From Vulcanimicrobiota bacterium (lineage in GTDB: Bacteria; Vulcanimicrobiota; Vulcanimicrobiia; Vulcanimicrobiales; Vulcanimicrobiaceae), in the NCBI GenBank assembly GCA_027459845.1, contig DAIDGS010000198.1:1-58290 (forward strand): a stretch of DNA of 58,290 nucleotides. Direction: 5' to 3'. Position 1 is the stretch's first letter; each line of letters starts with the position of its first letter. The notes under the pieces are model-generated. The model made no database searches. It was not told the origin of the DNA and was given only the letters and a program-made list of their open reading frames with translations. Made by a program: the position numbers and the translations under genes. Positions 1-6,115 of this stretch are shown here, piece after piece.

Positions 1-291
1 GAAAATCTCGACGTGGCGATGCCGGCGGCCGACCCGTTCGCAATCTTCGAGGGCTACGACCCGGTCCTCCCGGCCTACACCTTCATCAGCCTGGCGATCC
101 GCGAGGCCAGCGACTTTCTGCTGCTGGGCGTGGTCATCGTGGGTGAAAACGCCGAGGAAATGACGATGAACTTGGCCTGTCCGATCGTCCTCAACTTGCG
201 GACGCGCCACGCGCGCCAGGTGATGGTCGACAACACCGACTACTCGATGCGGGCGCCGATCCCGCGCAAGGCCAAGCAGCCGGCCGTCTAA
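1..291 (+). CDS. fliW: Flagellar assembly factor FliW (5'-truncated by window edge)
   Basis: The reading frame is open from base 1 and ends at a TAA at 289-291; about 96 C-terminal residues are seen, so the true start lies upstream of the window. The segments 'FLLLGVVIVGENAEEMTMN', 'NLACPIVLNLRTRHARQVM' and 'NTDYSMRAPI' match the C-terminal half of FliW. FliW is a cytoplasmic partner-switching protein: it binds CsrA allosterically and relieves CsrA repression of flagellin mRNA, and free flagellin titrates FliW away. csrA and two flagellin genes follow on the same strand, which is the classic arrangement. The FliW assignment is firm; only the N-terminus is unknown. Confidence 0.93.
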   Translation, partial: ENLDVAMPAADPFAIFEGYDPVLPAYTFISLAIREASDFLLLGVVIVGENAEEMTMNLACPIVLNLRTRHARQVMVDNTDYSMRAPIPRKAKQPAV

Positions 292-366
292 GCCGCGGCC
301 CACGCTCGGCCGGCGCGGCGGTATAAGGGAAAGCGTCGGCCCGGCGAGAAGGCTCGATCCTGCCAA

Positions 367-377
367 GGAGGGCCTCC
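367..377 (+). promoter_or_regulatory. csrA ribosome binding site inside a short hairpin
   Basis: A strong Shine-Dalgarno sequence (AAGGAGGG) sits 8-13 nt before the csrA ATG. The bases GGAG (367-370) and CTCC (374-377) can pair around a 3-nt loop, so the ribosome binding site is partly sequestered and also presents GGA motifs. In species where CsrA controls its own translation this is where it would bind. The stem is only 4 bp, so the structural claim is weak although the ribosome binding site itself is clear. Confidence 0.45.
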
Positions 378-378
378 G

Positions 379-666
379 ATGCTCGTACTCAGCCGCAAGG
401 TCAACCAGTCGATCATGATCGGCGACGACATCCGTTTGGTGGTCGTTGCGGTCGATCGCGACCAGGTCAAAATCGGCATCGAGGCACCCCGCTCGGTCTC
501 GATCCACCGCTCGGAGATCTACGAGGAGATCCAGCGCACCAACCGCGCCGCGGCCGCCCCGCCGGCGGCGGCGGGGCGGCCCGGGACGGCGCGTGGAGCG
601 GTCCTGCGGCCCCGGCCCGCACCCGGCGCTAAAGTTTCTCCACAGGGGTCCGAAAAACAGGAGTGA
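379..666 (+). CDS. csrA: Carbon storage/translational regulator CsrA with C-terminal extension
   Basis: This 95-aa protein begins [20 protein letters not shown], and its first 55 residues form a complete CsrA core. The RNA-contact residues L4 and R44 (in the 'HRSEIYEEI' segment) are present. CsrA dimers bind GGA motifs in mRNA leaders and block translation; with FliW upstream and flagellins downstream, its obvious target here is flagellin mRNA. Residues 56-95 form an Ala/Pro/Arg-rich tail absent from the usual 60-75-aa family members. The DNA encoding this tail also carries a sigma-28-type promoter, and the stop codon overlaps the first flagellin leader hairpin. The ATG is preceded by an excellent SD (AAGGAGG). 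Assignment is very secure. Confidence 0.97.
   Translation: MLVLSRKVNQSIMIGDDIRLVVVAVDRDQVKIGIEAPRSVSIHRSEIYEEIQRTNRAAAAPPAAAGRPGTARGAVLRPRPAPGAKVSPQGSEKQE
630..656 (+). promoter_or_regulatory. Putative sigma-28 (FliA) promoter for flagellin 1
   Basis: TAAAGTTT at 630-637 is a perfect sigma-28 -35 box. It is followed by an 11-nt spacer and TCCGAAAA at 649-656, which matches six of eight positions of the -10 consensus GCCGATAA. The spacer equals the family optimum. Transcription would start near 662-664, giving a leader of about 70 nt for flagellin 1. The promoter lies entirely within the 3' end of csrA. No fliA gene is in the window, so the sigma factor is inferred. Confidence 0.75.
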
Positions 667-685
667 GGGCATAGGACGTGCTCTC
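665..685 (+). promoter_or_regulatory. CsrA-binding hairpin in flagellin 1 leader
   Basis: Bases 665-671 (GAGGGCA) pair with 679-685 (TGCTCTC) through seven pairs, one a G-U wobble. They enclose a 7-nt loop TAGGACG with GGA at 674-676. GGA in a hairpin loop is the standard CsrA site. A second GGA is in the ribosome binding site (GGAGG, 726-730), so one CsrA dimer could bridge both and block translation. The left arm begins at the csrA stop codon (664-666). Confidence 0.62.
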
Positions 686-734
686 GTAGACTAGTCTTAC
701 ACCGGCGTGCCACGCGCGCCATCACGGAGGAAAT

Positions 735-2048
735 ATGTCTCAGGGTTTGAGCATCGCCAACAACCTGTTGGCCAATCAGGTTCAACTGAACCTCGATTAC
801 AACCAGAAGCAACTCTCCAACGTCACCAACCAGCTCTCGTCGGGCTTGCGCATCAACTCTGCGGCGGACGATCCGTCGGGGAACGCGATCGCGGCCAACC
901 TGCAAACGCAGGTCGACGGCTTCAATCAGGGCTCGCAGAACGTCCAGACCGCGAACAACGCGGCGCAGGTTGCCCTCGGTGCGCTGACCAGCGAAACCGA
1001 CATCCTGCAACGCATCCGCAGCCTCGCGGTCGAGGCCGCCTCGGACATCAACAGCTCGTCGGACCGGGCCAACCTGCAGGCGGAAGTCTCGCAGTTGCTG
1101 CTCGAGGTCAACCGCATCTCACAGAACACCAACTTCAACGGCGCCTCGCTGCTGGACGGCAGCCACGCCGGCTTCCAGGCGCAGACGCAGGCGTTCTTCT
1201 CGATCACCGCTAACGCGGCGCTCGCGAGCAACGGCGGCATCAGCCCCTCCAACGGCGCCAACTACGGCTTCTTGGTCGCAACGGTTGCGACCGGGGCGAA
1301 CTTCAGCACCACGCCCGACTTCACCGGGAACAACGTCCAGGGTGGAACCGGCGTAACGGCGAGCGGCTTCGCCGCTGCCGGCGGCACGGTCGACGGCACG
1401 ATCGAACTGCAGGTCATCAACACCGGTAGCTCGATTGCGGTGCAGGAGACGTTCGTCGCCAGCGCCAGCGGCTCGATCGTCACCTCCAGCACGCTCTTCG
1501 GGGCGAACCAGGTGGCTTCGGAGTTCGACAACGTCAGCGTCACCCTCGGTGGCGCGCTCTCGACGGCCGACGTCGGCACGACCTCGTTCATCAAGATCAG
1601 CCAGAACGTGGCCGCGCAGAGCAACCCGACGCAGCCCGCGTTCAACTTCCAGTCGGGCGCCAACGAAGGCGACATCATCCAGGTCGGCATCCAGGCGACC
1701 AACACGCAGACCCTGCGCATCTCGAACATCAACCTTGCGCTCTCGGCCGCGACCAGCAGCGCCTCGTTGGGAGCCGAAGATGCGATCGGTCAGATCGACA
1801 ACGCGCTGCAGACGCTGCTCACGCAGCAAGCGCAGCTCGGTGCCGTGGTCGTGCGCCTGAACATCGATCAGGACAACGACAACACCGCCGCGACCAACCT
1901 GCAGGCAGCGGAATCGAACATCCGCGACCTCAACGTCGGTCAGGCCACCACCGAGTTCACCAAGCTGCAAATCTTGGTGCAAGTCGGGACCTCGGTGTTG
2001 GCGCAATCCAACGCCAACGCACAGTCGGTCTTGGCGCTCTTCCGCTAA
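735..2048 (+). CDS. fliC: Flagellin 1
   Basis: This 437-aa filament protein has conserved D0/D1 ends: N-terminal 'QLSSGLRINSAADDPSGNAI' and C-terminal 'GTSVLAQSNANAQSVLALFR'. The central region (about residues 160-330) is the surface-exposed variable domain, rich in Ser/Thr/Asn/Gly and so a likely target for glycosylation by the neighbouring transferases. A strong SD (GGAGG, 726-730) sets the ATG at 735. Transcription is probably from the sigma-28-type promoter inside csrA, and translation is probably under CsrA control. It is a close paralogue of the next gene; a 119-nt stretch (1382-1500 against 3301-3419) differs at only four bases, pointing to recent duplication or gene conversion. Confidence 0.97.
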   Translation: MSQGLSIANNLLANQVQLNLDYNQKQLSNVTNQLSSGLRINSAADDPSGNAIAANLQTQVDGFNQGSQNVQTANNAAQVALGALTSETDILQRIRSLAVEAASDINSSSDRANLQAEVSQLLLEVNRISQNTNFNGASLLDGSHAGFQAQTQAFFSITANAALASNGGISPSNGANYGFLVATVATGANFSTTPDFTGNNVQGGTGVTASGFAAAGGTVDGTIELQVINTGSSIAVQETFVASASGSIVTSSTLFGANQVASEFDNVSVTLGGALSTADVGTTSFIKISQNVAAQSNPTQPAFNFQSGANEGDIIQVGIQATNTQTLRISNINLALSAATSSASLGAEDAIGQIDNALQTLLTQQAQLGAVVVRLNIDQDNDNTAATNLQAAESNIRDLNVGQATTEFTKLQILVQVGTSVLAQSNANAQSVLALFR

Positions 2049-2069
2049 GCCTCGACTCGACAAAACGCT

Positions 2070-2097
2070 TGGGGGCCGGCTCCGGCCGGCCCCCAAA
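2070..2097 (+). terminator. Strong hairpin after flagellin 1
   Basis: TTGGGGGCCGG (2070-2080) and CCGGCCCCCAA (2087-2097) form an 11-bp GC-rich stem with a 6-nt loop, 22 nt after the flagellin 1 stop codon. No T-run follows, so it may act as a partial terminator or as a 3' stabiliser of the flagellin 1 message rather than as a full intrinsic terminator. Confidence 0.6.
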
Positions 2098-2125
2098 ACT
2101 CGTAACGTTCCGGGGCGTTGCGAGA

Positions 2126-2143
2126 GAGACAAGGATAGGTCTC
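2126..2143 (+). promoter_or_regulatory. CsrA-binding hairpin in flagellin 2 leader
   Basis: ACAAGGAT (2129-2136) is an exact match to the core of the CsrA SELEX consensus (ACARGGAU). GAGAC (2126-2130) can pair with GTCTC (2139-2143), placing AAGGATAG in an 8-nt loop. An alternative stem, GCGAGA (2120-2125) with TCTCGC (2140-2145), also leaves GGA unpaired. A second GGA lies in the SD (2182-2186). This is the same layout as the flagellin 1 leader. Confidence 0.65.
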
Positions 2144-2191
2144 GCAGCGTAGGACCGTCGGCTCGGCCGACCCGTGTTCATGGAGGAACCC

Positions 2192-3967
2192 GTGGCTCAA
2201 GGTTTGAGCGTCGCCAACAATCTCTTGGCCGATCAGGTTCAACTGAACCTGGACTACAATCAAAAGCAACTGGCGAGCGTCACCAATCAGCTCTCGTCGG
2301 GGTTGCGCATCAGCTCCGCGGCCGACGACCCCTCCGGCAACGCGATCGCCGCCAACCTGCAGACCCGCGTCGACGGTTTCAACCAGGGCTCGCAGAACGT
2401 TCAAACCGCCAACAACGCCGCCGAGGTCGCGCTCGGTGCGCTCACCAACGAGACCAACCTCCTGCAGCGCATCCGCAGCCTGGCAGTCGAGGCGGCCTCG
2501 GACGTCAACAGCAGCGCCGATCGCGCCAACCTCCAGGCCGAGGTCGTGCAGCTCCTGCTCGAGGTCAATCGGATCTCGCAGGCGACCAACTTCAACGGCG
2601 CCGCCCTGCTGGACGGCAGTCATGCCGGCTTCCAGGCGCAGAACGCGGCGTTCTTCACCGTCACCGCCAATGCCGCGCTGGCCAACTCGGCAAGCGGGAC
2701 GGGACCGATCCCGAACGGTACTTTTTTGAATCCGAGCGCGCCCACCAACTCGTTCGTCGCGAACCCGGTCATTCCAGATTGGACCGTTAGTGGCGGCAGC
2801 TACAACGTCTATAACGGGAGTGGACTTGGACCGCCGTTCCCTTCGTTACCGGCGGGCAGCCAAGGGCTCGCGCTTGCGGCGGGGGTGACGGCGACAACTA
2901 CCTTGACAGGTTTGACGCCGGGGGCCCTCTACGCATTAAGCTTCTCGGGGACCACGAATATCGCGGGATTTCCGCCCAGCGTGATCGTTAACGGCAGCAA
3001 CGTTACGCCGACGAATATCTCGTCGATTACGAACGCGTCCTACCAGGAGTTTACGACGCAGGCCTTCACCGCTTCTCCCACGGGGACCGCGGTCGTAGAT
3101 TTCAATTCCAGCGCATTGGTCGATTTCGCGTTCACGTCGGTCAGCTTATCGTCGGCGGCGGCGAGCGGTCAAGGAGCGAATCCCGGTTTCCTGGTTGCGA
3201 CCGTCGCGACCGGTGCCAACTTCGGCACCACCCCGGCGTATGCCGGGAACGTGGTGCAGGGTGGGAGCGGGGTCAGCGCGGCCGGGTTCGGCGCGACCGG
3301 CGGCACGGTCGACGGCACGATCGAACTGCAGGTCATCAACACCGGAAGCTCGATTGCGGTGCAGGAGACGTTCGTGGCGAGCGCCAGCGGCTCGATCGTC
3401 ACCTCGAGCACGCTCTTCGGCGGCAGCCAGGTCGCTTCCGAGTTCGACAACGTCAGCATCACGCTGGGCGGGGTGATCTCGAGCGCCGACGTCGGTGCCA
3501 CCTCGTTCATCAAGGTGAGCCAAAACGTGGCCGCGCAAAGTAACCCGGATTCACCCGCCTTCAGTTTCCATTCCGGTGCCGAAGAGGGCGACATCATCCA
3601 AGTCGGCATCCAGGCGACCAATACGGCGACGCTACGCATCGCGAACATCAACCTCGCGCTCTCGGCCGCGACCGCGAGCGCCTCGCTCGGCGCGCAAGAC
3701 GCGATCGGTCAGATCGACAACGCGCTGGCGACGCTGCTGACGCAGCAGGCGCAGCTCGGTGCCGTGGTGGTACGGCTGAACGTCGATCAGGACAACGACA
3801 ACACCGCCGCGACCAACCTGCAGGCGGCCGAATCGAACATCCGCGACCTCAACGTCGGTCAGGCCAGTACCGAGTTCACCAAGCTGCAAATCCTGGTGCA
3901 AGTCGGAACCTCGGTTTTAGCCCAGTCGAATCTCAACGCCGTTTCGGTTTTGGCGCTCTTCCGCTAG
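2192..3967 (+). CDS. fliC: Flagellin 2 with inserted jelly-roll-like domain
   Basis: I place the start at GTG 2192, not at the earlier in-frame GTG 2174. The SD GGAGG (2182-2186) is 5 nt upstream, and the protein then begins like flagellin 1 (AQGLSVANNLLADQVQ), giving 591 aa. The D0/D1 ends are almost identical to those of flagellin 1. The extra length is an approximately 160-aa insertion (about residues 167-330) in the variable domain with a beta-rich, DUF642/galactose-binding-like pattern: an opening 'IPNGTF', 'IPDWTVSGGSYNVYNG', 'TLTGLTPGALYALSFSG' and a closing 'DFAFTSVSLSS'. The insertion uses more A/T-ending codons than its surroundings. It is probably a minor or specialised filament subunit, and adhesion or sugar binding by the insert is inferred. 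Confidence 0.93.
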   Translation: MAQGLSVANNLLADQVQLNLDYNQKQLASVTNQLSSGLRISSAADDPSGNAIAANLQTRVDGFNQGSQNVQTANNAAEVALGALTNETNLLQRIRSLAVEAASDVNSSADRANLQAEVVQLLLEVNRISQATNFNGAALLDGSHAGFQAQNAAFFTVTANAALANSASGTGPIPNGTFLNPSAPTNSFVANPVIPDWTVSGGSYNVYNGSGLGPPFPSLPAGSQGLALAAGVTATTTLTGLTPGALYALSFSGTTNIAGFPPSVIVNGSNVTPTNISSITNASYQEFTTQAFTASPTGTAVVDFNSSALVDFAFTSVSLSSAAASGQGANPGFLVATVATGANFGTTPAYAGNVVQGGSGVSAAGFGATGGTVDGTIELQVINTGSSIAVQETFVASASGSIVTSSTLFGGSQVASEFDNVSITLGGVISSADVGATSFIKVSQNVAAQSNPDSPAFSFHSGAEEGDIIQVGIQATNTATLRIANINLALSAATASASLGAQDAIGQIDNALATLLTQQAQLGAVVVRLNVDQDNDNTAATNLQAAESNIRDLNVGQASTEFTKLQILVQVGTSVLAQSNLNAVSVLALFR

Positions 3968-4016
3968 CCGCAGGTCGAGGTAAGTTCCGCAGCGCCCGGC
4001 GCCGAAGAATTAGCCG

Positions 4017-6104
4017 ATGCCCATCCGCGTGCGCTCGACCCGGCGACCGGCCTCCGCGACGCCGCCCGGCCGCCCTTCGGCGTCGAGCGGGCTGCCGTTC
4101 GGGTTGCCGGTGCCGCCGCCCGGGTGGAAGCAGAAGCCCGAAGGCATCAGCCTGTGCATGATCGTCCGCGACGAAGAGCGGTTCTTGGCGCAGTGCCTGC
4201 GCAGCGCGCAAGACAGCGTCGACGAGATCGTGATCGTCGATACCGGCTCGACCGACCGAACGGTGGAAATCGCGCGCGGTTTCGGTGCAACGGTGCTGCA
4301 TCACGCCTGGCGCAACGACTTCGCGTGGGCGCGCAACCGCTCGATCGAGGGGGCCACGCGCCGCTGGATCCTCTTTTTGGACGCCGATGAAGAGCTGCTC
4401 CCGCAGTCCCGGCCGGCGCTGGCGGCGATCCGCACGGCGCCGGCCTATCAAAACGGCATCTGGGTGCGCTGTCGCAACCGCTCCGACGACTACTTGGGAA
4501 CCGGCGAGATGTCGCATGCGCTGATTCGGATCTTTCCCAACCATCCCGAGATTCGTTTCAAGGGGATGATCCACGAGTTTCCGACCATCGGCGGGCGGCC
4601 GAACGGGCTCGACGCGCAGGTCGCCCCGATCGAGATACTGCATCACGGTTACGTGAAGGAGATGGTCAGCGGACGCGACAAGGCCGCGCGAAACCTGGCA
4701 ATCTTGAAAGAAGCCAGCGAGCGCGAACCCGACGATGCCTACCATCACTTCAACCTCGGAACGACCTATTTTCTGATGGGCGACTATCCGGCCGCGCGCG
4801 ACGCATTCGAACGGATGCTGGCGCTGGTCGGAGACGAGCGACGCGGGTTTCTGGCCAACGGGTTGGCGATCTTAGCGGAAAACTATACCGACAAACTGGG
4901 CGACGCGGTGCGCGGCGAGGCCGTTGCACGCCGGGCGCTCGGCGTCGCACCGCACTACGCCAACGCGCACTTTCAGCTCGGCAAGGCGCTCAGCGCGCAG
5001 GGACGCTACGAGGACGCGCGCGCCGCCTACCTGGCCGCGATCGACGACGGCCGGTACGCCAAGGAGCAGTTCGTCGTCGACGACCAGGTCTATCGCTGGA
5101 AGGCGCATAGCGAAGTCGGGTCGACCTACGTGATGGAGAAGGATGACGAGCGGGCGCTCGAGTGGTTCGAGCGCGGCATCGCCAACGCGCCGAAAGCCGA
5201 GCCGCTGCACGTCAATCGCGCCAAGGCACTCGAGCGGCTCGGGCGCCGCGACGAGGCGCTCGCGGCCTACCGTCACGTCTACGAACTGCACGGCAGTCAA
5301 ATGGCGACCCTGGAGTACCTCAACGCGTTGCTGCGGGCCGGACGCGAGCGCGAGGCGCTCGAGATCGTCGAGGCGCGCCACGAGGGCTTCGAGCCCGACA
5401 AGATGGTCGCGATGTTGATGGCCGGCGCCGCAATCGCGCAGCGTACCGGGCGGCTCGACGACGAACGCTACCTGCGCGCCGCGGCCGCCATTGCGCCGGG
5501 TGCCGCCGAAGTCCTCGACCCGCTCGAAGCCATCCTGCGCGCGCGCGGCAAAGCCGCCGAGCTTCCGGCGCTGATCGCGCGCGAGGACGCAACGCCGCCG
5601 CGTAGTGCGGCCGATTACCGGCGACGCGTCTTTCGGGCGATCGGCACCGAGCGCTTTGCCGATGCGCTCGCGCTCGCGGAGGCGGGCCTCACGCTCGACG
5701 GCGCGGATGCACGGCTACGCTATGCCGCCGCGATTGCGCTGGCGCGCTTGGAGCGCGCGCCCGAGGCCCTCGATCACCTGGGGGCGATCGCGAGCGCCGA
5801 TCGCGTGACGGCGGTCAACGCCGAACTGCTGCGCGCGACGCTGCTGCGCCGCTTGGGGATGCGCGACGAAGCGTTGGCGGCGTTGCAGCGCGGACTCGCG
5901 CTCGACTCGCGCAACGTCGACGCGCTTTTGCTGCGCGCCGATCTGCTGGAGTCCACCGATCCGAGCGGCGCCGAGGCGGCGCTACGCGAGGTGTGCGCGA
6001 TCGATTGTAAGCGCGGCGGGGTGGCGCTCTCGACGTATCTGCTGCGGATCGGTCGTTTCGACGAGGCGGCCCGCGCCGCCGACGCTGCGCTGCGCGAAGG
6101 GTAA
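4017..6104 (+). CDS. GT2 glycosyltransferase fused to TPR repeats
   Basis: A 695-aa cytoplasmic protein. Residues 44-190 form a family 2 GT-A domain: 'LCMIVRDEERFLAQCL', 'EIVIVDTGSTDRTVEIA' and the metal/nucleotide-binding DxD in 'ILFLDADEELL' (D122, D124). The remaining 450 or so residues are tandem TPR-like helical repeats such as 'YHHFNLGTTYFLMGDYPAAR'. It starts 49 nt after flagellin 2 and precedes two more glycosyltransferase genes and flaG-fliD-fliS. Such GT2-TPR proteins placed by flagellins are candidates for O-glycosylation of filament subunits, as with Maf-type and FlmG-type enzymes, but the substrate here is inferred. The ATG start has only a weak SD, and the first 40 residues are Pro/Arg-rich with no clear domain. 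Confidence 0.85.
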   Translation: MPIRVRSTRRPASATPPGRPSASSGLPFGLPVPPPGWKQKPEGISLCMIVRDEERFLAQCLRSAQDSVDEIVIVDTGSTDRTVEIARGFGATVLHHAWRNDFAWARNRSIEGATRRWILFLDADEELLPQSRPALAAIRTAPAYQNGIWVRCRNRSDDYLGTGEMSHALIRIFPNHPEIRFKGMIHEFPTIGGRPNGLDAQVAPIEILHHGYVKEMVSGRDKAARNLAILKEASEREPDDAYHHFNLGTTYFLMGDYPAARDAFERMLALVGDERRGFLANGLAILAENYTDKLGDAVRGEAVARRALGVAPHYANAHFQLGKALSAQGRYEDARAAYLAAIDDGRYAKEQFVVDDQVYRWKAHSEVGSTYVMEKDDERALEWFERGIANAPKAEPLHVNRAKALERLGRRDEALAAYRHVYELHGSQMATLEYLNALLRAGREREALEIVEARHEGFEPDKMVAMLMAGAAIAQRTGRLDDERYLRAAAAIAPGAAEVLDPLEAILRARGKAAELPALIAREDATPPRSAADYRRRVFRAIGTERFADALALAEAGLTLDGADARLRYAAAIALARLERAPEALDHLGAIASADRVTAVNAELLRATLLRRLGMRDEALAALQRGLALDSRNVDALLLRADLLESTDPSGAEAALREVCAIDCKRGGVALSTYLLRIGRFDEAARAADAALREG

Positions 6105-6115
6105 GGCCGACCGGG

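Noticed and set aside
1119-2132. Long minus-strand ORFs opposite the flagellins
   Set aside because: Arg/Gly/Val-rich shadow translations of GC-rich coding DNA with no recognisable domain and no SD.
2174-2191. Earlier in-frame GTG start for flagellin 2
   Set aside because: The SD GGAGG at 2182-2186 would lie inside the gene. Starting at 2192 restores alignment with flagellin 1.
2722-2727. Run of six T in flagellin 2 as a phase-variation tract
   Set aside because: Six bases is too short to suggest slippage by itself, and the frame is intact; it reflects the AT-richer insert.
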